This document shows, piece after piece, positions 9,001 through 17,385 of a DNA stretch of 64,000 nt. The position numbers and the translations under genes were made by a program. The notes below the pieces were generated by a model that saw nothing but the letters and a program-made list of their open reading frames with translations, had not been told where the DNA came from and searched no databases. The stretch spans positions 496,001 to 560,000 of the forward strand of contig NZ_CP051680.1 of the NCBI RefSeq assembly GCF_012849095.1, read 5' to 3'. Source of the DNA: Cohnella herbarum. GTDB lineage: Bacteria > Bacillota > Bacilli > Paenibacillales > Paenibacillaceae. Numbering within the stretch: position 1 is the first letter of the stretch; every line of letters begins with the position of its first letter.

Positions 9001-12000
9001 TGAAGGTTCTTAATAAAGCACTGACTCAATCGGAGATTCAAAACGACTACCAAGCCGTTGCATCTGGCTTTGCAGGTGGCATCGCACCAACACCTTCCAT
9101 GGATTTTGATCGCAGCGATTATGATGGTGACCGTTATCGGCCTCAGTATCATTTGATTTCGCCCGGTCACTGGATGAATGAACCGCATGCGCCGCTATAC
9201 TTTGAAGGCAAGTACCACATTTTCTATCAGTTTAACCCGCAAGGGCCCTATTGGCACCAAATTCATTGGGGGCATGCAGTAAGTGATGATATGGTTCATT
9301 GGAAGGATATGCCGGTAGCCCTTGCACCGGATGGCGGCTCGGAAACACCGGATGGGGTGTGGTCTGGCAGCGCGGCTATCGATGAAAATGGCAATCCGGC
9401 TCTGTTCTTTACGGCTGGGAATGACGCTGCGACACCTAACCAGGCGACGGGACTGGCAAGAAGTACCTACAAGGATGACGGCGATACTAATCTGAAGAAA
9501 TGGGTTTATAATGGAACGCCGGTCACGACTCAAGCGCCTAACTTGTCTGCGGCGGAAGGCGAAGTGTGGTACGGCAACTTCCGCGATCCTTACATTTGGA
9601 AAGACGGGGGTACATGGTATCAGCTTGTTGGTTCGGGAATTAAAAACGTAGGCGGAACAGCGTTATTGTATACCTCCGACGATATGGTTAACTGGACTTA
9701 CCAACACCCCTTCTTCGTCGGAAATTATGAGAAATACCATAAGACCGGTCAAGTATGGGAACTTCCTATCCTTCTGCCATTAGGCAAGGATGGCAGCGGG
9801 ACGATGAAGTACGCCTTCTTCATTAACCCTTGGTTCGCTCAATATGACGCCGATAATGTAAAGTATGTGTTCCATTGGATTGGTACCTGGGATAAAGCGA
9901 ATAACAAATTCGTACCCGATCATGAAGAACCTCGCTTGTTCGATTACGGCGAACACTTTACGGGACCAAGCGGAATGGTGGATGGTGATGGCCGTTCGAT
10001 TTTGTTCAGTATTGCGCAAGATCGACGTACGGAGCAGCAGCATTATGATGCAGGTTGGGCCCATAATGGCGGATTACCGCTCGTGTTGTCCCTGCGCAGC
10101 GACGATACGCTTGGCGTAGAGCCGATTCCGGAACTGCAGTCGCTCCGCGGTCAGAAGCTGGTAGATGTGTCTCAGACAACCATTGGCGCTGCCAATGCAA
10201 AACTGAATCAAATTCAAGGCGATATGCTGGAAGTAGTGCTGGAAGCCCAAATAAATACAGCGAAAAAGTTCGGTATTTCGTTGCGGAAGACAGCAGATGG
10301 TTCTGAGGAGACCAAGTTGTTCTATGACACAGACAATCAGACTTTGAATCTTGATCGGTGGAAATCTTCTCTGAATCCTGACGTACAAAAAGGTATTCAA
10401 AACGGCAAAATGGAGCTCGACGGCGATCTGTTGAAGCTGCATATCTATCTTGATCGCTCGATGATCGAGGCCTACGCTAACGGGAAGAATAGCATTACTT
10501 CCCGAGTGTATCCGACTCGCGGAGATGCGCTTGGTCTTAACATTTGGAGTGAAGGCGGAGAGGTTTCCATTCAGAAATTGCAGGTTTGGGAAATGAACTC
10601 CGCTTATGGGAGTAATGTTCCAGCCAACTGGCCATCTCCTGAAGTTCAAGCAACATCCGTCGGGGATCTGACGAATGCCGATTTTGAGAATGGTGATTTG
10701 TCCGGATGGACGACTGAAGGCAATGCTTTTTCAAACCAAAACGTTGTAAAGGTGAATGATTGGGGCTGGGGCGGTCCATTCAGTCAAGCATGGGTTGCTA
10801 AAGATCCCGAGCGTTACCATCTGTGGGGATTTACTCCTGAGCTTGGAGATGGTGCAACAGGATCCTTGAAGTCACAATCGTTTAAGTTAGGCGGAAACGG
10901 CAAGATCAGCTTCTTAGTTAGCGGAGGCTCAAATATCGAGAATCTTTATGTTGCGCTTGTTCGCGCTTCCGACAAACAAATTCTAATGAAAGCGACCGGG
11001 AACAACAACGAAACCTATCAACGCGTAATCTGGGATGCATCAGCGTACAAGGGGGAGAACCTGTACATTCAGGTTGTCGATCAGGCTACTGGCGGCTGGG
11101 GGCATATCAATTTTGATAATCTAAATGTTCCTATAACGTTAAGCAGCACAAGCAATCCAGGCAATCCAGGCAATGGGGGAACGACAACTAATCCGAGACC
11201 GGATGTCGTGAATCTGCCACAGGCAGATAGCAATGGCAAAGTCGCCGTTTCAATTGCTAATGGTGCTACACAAGTACTTCTTCCCGCTAATGCAGCTGCC
11301 ATCAATAAAAAGAATACAATCGAGATTTCAAATGACAATGTGACGGTTAAAATTCCAGGCAGCGTACTGCTCAAACTACAAAGCTACCTTCCGGCAGATC
11401 AACTGAAAGATGCGACGATTTCCTTGAAGATGGAACCAGTGTCTGCAACGGATCGAACTACGCTCCTTGATAAAGCGGGAGGAAAGGCTTTTGCGAATCT
11501 AACGGCTGCCGGAACTATGCTGGATTTCTCGCTCGTTATCATTAATAAGGATGGATCAGAGACGAAATTATCCCAATTTGACGAGAAGATTACGATTTCG
11601 CTTAAAGTCGATAGTAATTCAAAGAAAGAACTCCTTGGCATCTATTACTTCACCGATGACGGTTCGATGGAGTATGTAGGCGGCAAGATTGTCGACGGCA
11701 AGATGGAAGTGCAAATCAGCCACTTCGGTAAATATGTGGTTCTTAGCTTCGACAAGTCCTTCTTAGATGTCAACGATACGTTCTGGGCGGCGGAAGTCAT
11801 AAAGGAAATGGCTGCAAAACATATCATTGAAGGCGTCAATGAAACGCATTTCGCACCATTCAAATCAGTTACTCGCGCTGAGTTCGCGGCGATGATCGTA
11901 CGTGCTCTAGGTCTTAAATCCCAAGGAACTGCGCGATTTAACGACGTGGCATCCACGAGTTGGTACGCTGACGATGTGGCAGCAGCCAGCGAAGCGGGAA

Positions 12001-12293
12001 TCGTGAATGGCCGTTCCAATACCAAGTTCGCGCCGAATGAGACTATCACTCGAGAAGAAATGGCAGTTATGCTTATTCGCTCCTATGAGCGGATCAAAGG
12101 CACTGAGGTGAATAAGGTAGGCGCAAAAGGCTTCGTCGATCAAGAAAGTGTCAGCCGTTGGGCGCAGGATGCAGTAACAAAAGCGCAAGCGCTTGGCATT
12201 ATCAATGGCCGCGACAACAACCGGTTTGTGCCAATGGATACGGCAAGTCGTGCAGAAAGCGCGAAGGTTCTGTCAAAACTGATGGCGCAGTAA
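6090..12293 (+). CDS. Cell-surface multidomain GH32 fructanase/fructanotransferase with SLH anchor
   Basis: This 2067-residue exported protein starts at ATG 6090 after AGGGGG. A basic, hydrophobic signal peptide precedes a likely cut after VYA (about residue 33); the earlier STGC is a poor lipobox. In order it has four copies of a 150-185-residue beta-rich module (from residues 59, 242, 427 and 611; signature NPGFETGDLSGWT...YHL...GG), a LamG domain (757-1005), a GH32 domain (1014-1520), a fifth module copy (1530-1690), a linker/ZU5-like region (1700-1885) and three SLH repeats (1890-2067) that bind secondary cell-wall polymer. GH32 motifs: WMNEP with E1031 in place of the usual Asp, RDP D1166, WELP E1224. 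Role inferred: binding and converting fructan at the cell surface. Size, exported location and LamG-GH32 core fit a cycloinulooligosaccharide-fructanotransferase-like enzyme, but levanase or inulinase is equally possible on this evidence. Confidence 0.85.
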   Translation: MLKKSIRLGLVLSMFLSILISTGCFGSIDRVYAEDTIPFESSGNNDSASVTSAVYSNTIENPGFETGDMTGWTVIDGSAFGPNSVSNETMYWAEGIPYQQEGVYHLNGWRYQETEIGRVRSSTFTLEGSGWITFMLGGGRHTDMDYIEVRNADTGDVIARFGNTEWSDANFPKVELGLRLANLVKYKADLSSSLGQNLYIDIVDKGTSDWGLLFADSFDTYHETKPSEGIRADNLYDPGVKEIENPGFETGNLSGWTVVEGEAFGPDSVSNETTYWNENIPYNQEGQYHLNGWKYPEDKIGKLRSTAFKLGGTGWITFKIGGGKNTDLVHVDVYDADTNELVARYGNTEFADINFPNVDQGLRLANMVQYRADLRAYLGENLYFEIVDNATSDWGVAFVDDFKTYHANTPNDGVLAKNLYNPVRYELRNPGFESGSLLGWTIIAGNAFGPGSVSSDTTWWAENIPYNQEGSYHLDGWMYDEKKTGVLRSSTFTLGGSGWITFRLGGGKNTNLVHVNIYNADTDELIARYGNTEFKDANFPNIDQGMRLANMVQYKADLSNHIDDNLYLEIVDNAVSDWGMIFADAFLTYQVSVPTDGVLATNLYSAIPETIENPGFETGDLSGWTTEGDAFSGAVTNQTSFGDTPTPFGQEGVYHVSGYVKADEQTGTLTSNLFRLGGTGFVNFLVGGGKNENALFVALVRASDHSVIMKATGNQSEAYTRVNWDVTPYLGQELYIQVVDQDPSGHLNVDDFQVRGSGLIGNWRFDEGQGTAAMDQVRNRNDAVHYVFNDAKYKPNSEPLWRDGIAGNGLLFDGYSTWVARPANEIAKPTDEITIETWVAPRSYEWGDQGKLSAIVNQYDDVNRAGYILGMGRHGKWSFQVGINGKWTEVWAASNKPLKKFEWSHIAATYSKTEGKLKLYLNGELVGTATAEKKLSITPANTDFMIGKNNSGALINGVFTANMFNGMIDEVKVLNKALTQSEIQNDYQAVASGFAGGIAPTPSMDFDRSDYDGDRYRPQYHLISPGHWMNEPHAPLYFEGKYHIFYQFNPQGPYWHQIHWGHAVSDDMVHWKDMPVALAPDGGSETPDGVWSGSAAIDENGNPALFFTAGNDAATPNQATGLARSTYKDDGDTNLKKWVYNGTPVTTQAPNLSAAEGEVWYGNFRDPYIWKDGGTWYQLVGSGIKNVGGTALLYTSDDMVNWTYQHPFFVGNYEKYHKTGQVWELPILLPLGKDGSGTMKYAFFINPWFAQYDADNVKYVFHWIGTWDKANNKFVPDHEEPRLFDYGEHFTGPSGMVDGDGRSILFSIAQDRRTEQQHYDAGWAHNGGLPLVLSLRSDDTLGVEPIPELQSLRGQKLVDVSQTTIGAANAKLNQIQGDMLEVVLEAQINTAKKFGISLRKTADGSEETKLFYDTDNQTLNLDRWKSSLNPDVQKGIQNGKMELDGDLLKLHIYLDRSMIEAYANGKNSITSRVYPTRGDALGLNIWSEGGEVSIQKLQVWEMNSAYGSNVPANWPSPEVQATSVGDLTNADFENGDLSGWTTEGNAFSNQNVVKVNDWGWGGPFSQAWVAKDPERYHLWGFTPELGDGATGSLKSQSFKLGGNGKISFLVSGGSNIENLYVALVRASDKQILMKATGNNNETYQRVIWDASAYKGENLYIQVVDQATGGWGHINFDNLNVPITLSSTSNPGNPGNGGTTTNPRPDVVNLPQADSNGKVAVSIANGATQVLLPANAAAINKKNTIEISNDNVTVKIPGSVLLKLQSYLPADQLKDATISLKMEPVSATDRTTLLDKAGGKAFANLTAAGTMLDFSLVIINKDGSETKLSQFDEKITISLKVDSNSKKELLGIYYFTDDGSMEYVGGKIVDGKMEVQISHFGKYVVLSFDKSFLDVNDTFWAAEVIKEMAAKHIIEGVNETHFAPFKSVTRAEFAAMIVRALGLKSQGTARFNDVASTSWYADDVAAASEAGIVNGRSNTKFAPNETITREEMAVMLIRSYERIKGTEVNKVGAKGFVDQESVSRWAQDAVTKAQALGIINGRDNNRFVPMDTASRAESAKVLSKLMAQ

Positions 12294-12326
12294 AGAAGCA
12301 TTTCAAGCAAAAGCAATTAAGATCAG

Positions 12327-12360
12327 GAAGGCAAGTTGCTAAGGCAGCTTGCCTTCTTTA
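12327..12360 (+). terminator. Rho-independent terminator after the SLH-GH32 gene
   Basis: GAAGGCAAG (12327-12335) pairs perfectly with CTTGCCTTC (12348-12356), followed by TTTA. Confidence 0.75.
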
Positions 12361-12502
12361 CAAAGTCGATCGTCTAGACGGATTCGAGGCGGAGCAATCT
12401 TTTTCTATTGCGGAAGATATCATAGATGGTCAGGAACTTTATTAGAAACATTGGCGGTATTAGTAGTCTATGAGAAAGGAGGTTATTTTTATGTAATCGC
12501 TT

Positions 12503-12519
12503 ATGTAAACGTTTCCATT
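12503..12519 (+). promoter_or_regulatory. Catabolite-responsive element (cre) upstream of the 1522-aa GH32 gene
   Basis: ATGTAAACGTTTCCATT matches the CcpA consensus WTGNAANCGNWWNCAWW at every defined position. It lies 44 nt before the start codon, in the promoter/leader zone, and predicts repression when preferred sugars are present. Confidence 0.75.
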
Positions 12520-12562
12520 CAAACGCTATGGTTAGAAAAAACCCATTTTAGGAGGAAATGAA

Positions 12563-15500
12563 ATGTCCACTTGTTCGAAATGGTTAAGACTCGTCCTCTG
12601 TATCGCAGTAGTATTTGTTTCTTATCCGATTTATTCCTATACCCAAGCGGCAGCTGTTACAAGTGCAGAGTGGAAGTTTGATGAGGGGAGCGGGAAAACA
12701 ACAAAGGAGTGGGTAGGAAATACGAATGACGCCATCCACTATGTCTTTAATAACGCGGTATATAAACCATCTAGTGATCCGGAATGGAGAGAAGACGGTA
12801 TCTCCAATGGTGCTTTATTGTTTGACGGCTACTCCACATGGGTAACGCATAATTCGATTGCTATGCCTTCTTCGGCAATGACCATCGAGACTTGGGTCGC
12901 CCCTAGGGCTTATGAATGGGGCGATAACGGAGTTTTGTCAGCAATCGTAAACCAGCATGATAAGTCGGCCAAGCAAGGATTTCTGCTTGGCGTGTTTCGC
13001 GGCGGAACCTGGTCGTTCCAAATCGGGTCGAATGGAAATTGGTATGAAGTGTGGGCATACGAGCCGCTTCCCAAATACGAATGGTCGCATCTCGTCGCTA
13101 CATTCGACGGCGCTTTAGGTACAATGAAGCTCTATCTAAACGGGAAGGAAGTCGCATCGCGCAATATACCAATTAATTCAACGATTACCCCTTCGACCAA
13201 TCAACTGCTGATTGGCAAAAACAACCAGAGTACGCAACTAGGTGTATTTCCTCTGAATATGTTTAACGGACTTATCGATGAATTAAAAATCAGTAGCGGA
13301 GCTTACACTGCCACGGAAGTGCAAAGTTCTTTTCAGAGTGATCTGACACAACTAGGAGGTAATCTTCCAACTCCTAATCTAACCTTCGACCGGAGCGTAT
13401 ACGATGGGGACAAATACCGCCCCATCTATCACGCCATCGCTCCAGGCCATTGGATGAATGAGCCGCATGCACCGCTGTATTACAATGGCCAATATCACCT
13501 TTTCTATCAGAATAATCAGCATGGGCCATATTGGCATAATATGCACTGGGGTCACTGGGTGAGTGACGATATGGTGCATTGGCGAGACCTTCCACCGGCA
13601 CTATCTCCGGAACTTTTCCAGGTTGATCCGGATGGGGTCTGGTCAGGAAGTGCTGTTGTGGACGACTCCGGGAATCCGACTCTCTTTTTTACTGCCGGCA
13701 ACGATTCTAAACCGTACATTAATAGTAATCAGAATATGGGACTTGCTCGAAGCACGGTTCAGCAAGACGGTGATAACGACTTAATGAACTGGGTGAAAGA
13801 GTCCAAACTTGCCGTAACTCAGCAGCCTGGGCAAGGTAAACTTGGAGAGTTCCGGGACCCCTATGTATTTAAAGACGGATCGACATGGTTCATGCTAATG
13901 GGTACGGGAACAGATAGTCAAGGAGGAACCGCAGCTGTATATTCCACAACAGACCCCAATTTAATGAACTGGACTTATCGCGGTCCGTTGTATATCTCTA
14001 ATCCCTCTATTTATCCTTATCTAGGTCAGGTATGGGAACTCCCTGTATTGTTGCCACTAGGAAACGGGAAGCATCTTCTTGCAATTAGTCCGGTCGGATC
14101 GGGCGCAAACGTCGAAGTGTATTACTGGATTGGTACTTGGAACAGCATTACTGCGAAGTTTATACCTGATCAGCCTACTCCTCAATTAATGGATTTTGGC
14201 GACTTCAAGTTCACGGGGCCAAGCGCATTTATCGACCCGGTAACAGAACGGAATATCATGTTTACGATTGCACAAGGTGAACGTTCCTCTCAGGAAGAAT
14301 CCGAATCAGGCTGGGCTCATAATGCCGGACTTCCGGTTGAAATAAGTCTTCGATCGGACGGAAAACTTGGAATTGAACCGATTGATGAATTGCAGTCCCT
14401 TCGAGGGCAACAATTGGTGAATATCACGAGTGATACTAGTTTTGCTGCTGCAAACTCCGTTCTTTCAGCTGTATCAGGCGATACACTTGAAATTGTGATG
14501 GAGATCGCCAGAGGATCGGCAGATCAAGTAGGGATTAAAGTCCGGAAATCTCCAAATAGTGAGGAAGAAACCCTGCTGTACTACAATTACAGTACGGATG
14601 AGTATGGAGTAGATCGGACCAAGACGGTTGCCGGAACCAACAAAGGCATCCAGAAGGGAACGGTAGATATCGGCTCTGAAAACGTAAAACTTCATATTTA
14701 TCTGGACAAATCCATGGTGGAGTCTTACTTAAATGGATTAAAATCCATCACAACGCGAACCTATTCCACTCGTAACGATGCCAAAGGCTTGCAATTATGG
14801 GGAGACGCGAACGCAAGTTCAATCGTTGTCAGGTCATTAAAGGTCTGGAGAATGAATTCCGCGTACACGCAGGTACCTGCTACCGGTTTGAATCTCTCAC
14901 CTGAGAGCATTCAATTATCGGTCGGCGGGAAAAAGGAGATATACGGAGCAGTTACGCCATCAAACGCATCGAATAAAAACCTGATATGGAGTTCGAGCAA
15001 TCCCAATGTAGCGACGGTCGTGAACGGCGTAGTTACTGGAAATTCAATCGGTACTGCAACGATAATAGCCACAACGCGTGATGGTGCGAAAACGGACACA
15101 GCCCAGGTTACCGTAGTCTCTGTTCCAACCTCCACAAATTTGACAAACGGCGGTTTTGAATCCGGAAATCTAAGCGGTTGGATTGTGGAAAGCGGAACTG
15201 CATTTTCAGATAGTTCTGTTACCAGCGAGTCGGTATTCTCGGGTTCGCAGCCTTTTAATCATAAAGGCACCTATCATCTCTGGGGTGCTAAACAAGGTGA
15301 AGCGGCAGTAGGAGTTCTCAAATCGCAAAACTTCACGTTAGGCGGGAATGGACAAATCAATTTCTTGGTAGGCGGCGGTTCCGATATTGACAAATTGTAT
15401 GTATCCTTCATCCGGGCTTCCGATGGAAAAGAATTGTTCAGATCCACCGGCCCTGGAACCTATTGGAATTGGCAAAGCTCCAAAGGAGAGACGGAGAGCT

Positions 15501-17131
15501 ATACCAGAAGATATTGGGATGCAACAGCCTATATTGGAACCATTATGTATATTAAAGTCATGGATGAACGCACAGATGCATGGGGACATATTAACGTGGA
15601 TGATTTCCTAGTTCCCGTTCAAGGAGGGGCCACGGACACCTCTGCGCCGACTGCACCGGCCAATTTGCAGTCGCCGACCAAGTCTTCTAATTCGGTCACG
15701 CTGAGTTGGAGCGCCTCTACCGATAATGTAGGCGTTACTGGGTATTCCATCTTCCGGGATGGGACCCAAGTAGGCAGCAGCACAGCAACGAGCTATACAG
15801 ACACGGGATTATCGGCAAGCACAGTCTATACGTATACGGTTAAAGCAACGGATGCGGCCGGGAACCTGTCCGCCGTCAGCAACAGCGTGGCGGTAACGAC
15901 GAACGCATCCTCGTCCGTGGGGATTACCAACCATGATTTTGAGAGCGGGAATCTGACTGGATGGACAGTCGTTAGCGGGAATGCATTCAGCGCTGCGGAC
16001 GTCACTACGGATGTGAATTGGGGATGGGGAGGTCCCTTTAATCAAAATGGTTCTTACCATCTATGGGGATTTAAGGACGGAGGAGACAGCCAGGTCGGAG
16101 TCCTCAAGTCTGAAACCTTTACGCTTGGCGGAAACGGAGCAATCGATTTCCTCATTGGCGGCGGGAATGATATCAACAATTTGTACGTTGCTCTGGTTCG
16201 CGCTTCAGACGGCGTTGAGTTAATGAAGGCGACCGGCAGCAACAACGAAGCGTATAGTCGCGTAACATGGAATGCGGCTGCTTATATCGGAACTGCAAGT
16301 TATATCAAGATCGTCGACAACTCGACGGGAGGCTTCGGACACATCAATGTGGATGATGTGAATGTGTCGACAGGGACTACCAACCCGGACACCTCTGCGC
16401 CGACCGCACCGGCCAATCTGCAGTCGCCGGCCAAGTCTTCTAATTCGGTCACGCTGAGTTGGAGCGCCTCTACAGACAATGTAGGCGTTACTGGGTATTC
16501 CATCTTCCGGGATGGGACGCAAGTAGGCAACAGCACAGCAACGAGTTATACAGACACGGGATTATCGGCAAGCACAGCCTATACGTACACGGTTAAAGCA
16601 ACGGATGCGGCAGGGAACCTATCCGCTTTTAGCAACAGTGTGGCGATAACGACGAACGTATCCTCGTCCGTGGGGATTACCAACCACGATTTTGAGAGCG
16701 GGAACCTGACCGGATGGACAGTCGTCAGCGGTAATGCATTCAGCGCTGCGGACGTCACTACGGATGTGAATTGGGGGTGGGGAGGTCCCTTTAATCAAAA
16801 TGGTTCTTACCATCTATGGGGATTTAAGGACGGAGGAGACAGCCAGGTCGGAGTCCTCAAGTCTGAAACCTTTACGCTTGGCGGAAACGGAGCAATCGAT
16901 TTCCTCATTGGCGGCGGGAATGATATCAACAATTTGTACGTTGCTCTGGTTCGCGCTTCAGACGGCGTTGAGTTAATGAAGGCGACCGGCAGCAACAACG
17001 AAGCGTATAGTCGCGTAACATGGAATGCGGCTGCTTATATCGGAACTGCAAGTTATATCAAGATCGTCGACAACTCGACGGGAGGATTCGGACACATCAA
17101 TGTGGATGATGTGAATGTTCCGACTCTGTAA
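12563..17131 (+). CDS. Secreted multidomain GH32 enzyme, cycloinulooligosaccharide fructanotransferase-like (tentative)
   Basis: This 1522-residue protein starts at ATG 12563, 7 nt after AGGAGG. A signal peptide with probable cleavage after TQAAA (about residue 31) and no anchor means it is released. Order: LamG (35-265), GH32 (275-770), Big_2 Ig-like domain (774-855), one fructan-enzyme module (857-1022), then two FN3-module pairs (1025-1275 and 1276-1522) that are nearly identical. The GH32 motifs are WMNEP (E300 instead of the nucleophile Asp), RDP (D432) and WELP (E492). The substrate is inferred to be inulin or levan. From memory, cycloinulooligosaccharide fructanotransferases of Bacillus circulans and Paenibacillus are exported GH32 proteins of comparable size with repeats, which makes this the best candidate for that activity; exo- or endo-fructanase remains possible. 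A perfect cre upstream indicates carbon catabolite control. Confidence 0.85.
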   Translation: MSTCSKWLRLVLCIAVVFVSYPIYSYTQAAAVTSAEWKFDEGSGKTTKEWVGNTNDAIHYVFNNAVYKPSSDPEWREDGISNGALLFDGYSTWVTHNSIAMPSSAMTIETWVAPRAYEWGDNGVLSAIVNQHDKSAKQGFLLGVFRGGTWSFQIGSNGNWYEVWAYEPLPKYEWSHLVATFDGALGTMKLYLNGKEVASRNIPINSTITPSTNQLLIGKNNQSTQLGVFPLNMFNGLIDELKISSGAYTATEVQSSFQSDLTQLGGNLPTPNLTFDRSVYDGDKYRPIYHAIAPGHWMNEPHAPLYYNGQYHLFYQNNQHGPYWHNMHWGHWVSDDMVHWRDLPPALSPELFQVDPDGVWSGSAVVDDSGNPTLFFTAGNDSKPYINSNQNMGLARSTVQQDGDNDLMNWVKESKLAVTQQPGQGKLGEFRDPYVFKDGSTWFMLMGTGTDSQGGTAAVYSTTDPNLMNWTYRGPLYISNPSIYPYLGQVWELPVLLPLGNGKHLLAISPVGSGANVEVYYWIGTWNSITAKFIPDQPTPQLMDFGDFKFTGPSAFIDPVTERNIMFTIAQGERSSQEESESGWAHNAGLPVEISLRSDGKLGIEPIDELQSLRGQQLVNITSDTSFAAANSVLSAVSGDTLEIVMEIARGSADQVGIKVRKSPNSEEETLLYYNYSTDEYGVDRTKTVAGTNKGIQKGTVDIGSENVKLHIYLDKSMVESYLNGLKSITTRTYSTRNDAKGLQLWGDANASSIVVRSLKVWRMNSAYTQVPATGLNLSPESIQLSVGGKKEIYGAVTPSNASNKNLIWSSSNPNVATVVNGVVTGNSIGTATIIATTRDGAKTDTAQVTVVSVPTSTNLTNGGFESGNLSGWIVESGTAFSDSSVTSESVFSGSQPFNHKGTYHLWGAKQGEAAVGVLKSQNFTLGGNGQINFLVGGGSDIDKLYVSFIRASDGKELFRSTGPGTYWNWQSSKGETESYTRRYWDATAYIGTIMYIKVMDERTDAWGHINVDDFLVPVQGGATDTSAPTAPANLQSPTKSSNSVTLSWSASTDNVGVTGYSIFRDGTQVGSSTATSYTDTGLSASTVYTYTVKATDAAGNLSAVSNSVAVTTNASSSVGITNHDFESGNLTGWTVVSGNAFSAADVTTDVNWGWGGPFNQNGSYHLWGFKDGGDSQVGVLKSETFTLGGNGAIDFLIGGGNDINNLYVALVRASDGVELMKATGSNNEAYSRVTWNAAAYIGTASYIKIVDNSTGGFGHINVDDVNVSTGTTNPDTSAPTAPANLQSPAKSSNSVTLSWSASTDNVGVTGYSIFRDGTQVGNSTATSYTDTGLSASTAYTYTVKATDAAGNLSAFSNSVAITTNVSSSVGITNHDFESGNLTGWTVVSGNAFSAADVTTDVNWGWGGPFNQNGSYHLWGFKDGGDSQVGVLKSETFTLGGNGAIDFLIGGGNDINNLYVALVRASDGVELMKATGSNNEAYSRVTWNAAAYIGTASYIKIVDNSTGGFGHINVDDVNVPTL
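15635..17131 (+). repeat. In-frame tandem duplication of an FN3 plus module unit (period 753 bp)
   Basis: The segment starting GACACCTCTGCGCC at 15635 recurs at 16388, an offset of 753 bp (251 codons), and the two copies stay almost identical to the gene end; most differences are scattered single bases (for example GTCAGC versus TTTAGC near the FN3 end). Each unit is one fibronectin type III domain and one NHDFESGNLTGWT-type module. The near-identity implies recent duplication or gene conversion. Confidence 0.9.
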
Positions 17132-17142
17132 TTCTCGAATTA

Positions 17143-17172
17143 GGGGGAATGTCCTTGTAGGACATTCCCTTA
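17143..17172 (+). terminator. Rho-independent terminator after the 1522-aa GH32 gene
   Basis: GGGAATGTCC (17145-17154) and GGACATTCCC (17160-17169) form a perfect 10-bp stem 13 nt after the stop codon. The T-run is short (CCCTT). Confidence 0.75.
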
Positions 17173-17385
17173 AAAACTGGCTGACTTCATAATACGAACG
17201 GGCATTTATTGCGTTGCGATTGCAGTAGATTTTCTCCTCCTGAATGGAAAATATCCCTACATCAGAAGCATGTAGGCGGCGGCACCTGCTGGTACATGTG
17301 AAAACGCCAAGACCGAGTGGATATAGCGGTGACATGTCCAACTTCAATTTCGCAATCGAATGATCAATATGTTTACATGTTATGC

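Noticed and set aside
11081-12188. Long minus-strand ORFs opposite the SLH-GH32 gene
   Set aside because: Shadows of a strongly supported coding frame with no ribosome sites.
15635-17131. Near-identical repeats considered as an array or mobile element
   Set aside because: They are coding, in frame and 753 bp long; a domain duplication explains them. No CRISPR-like short repeats were seen anywhere.
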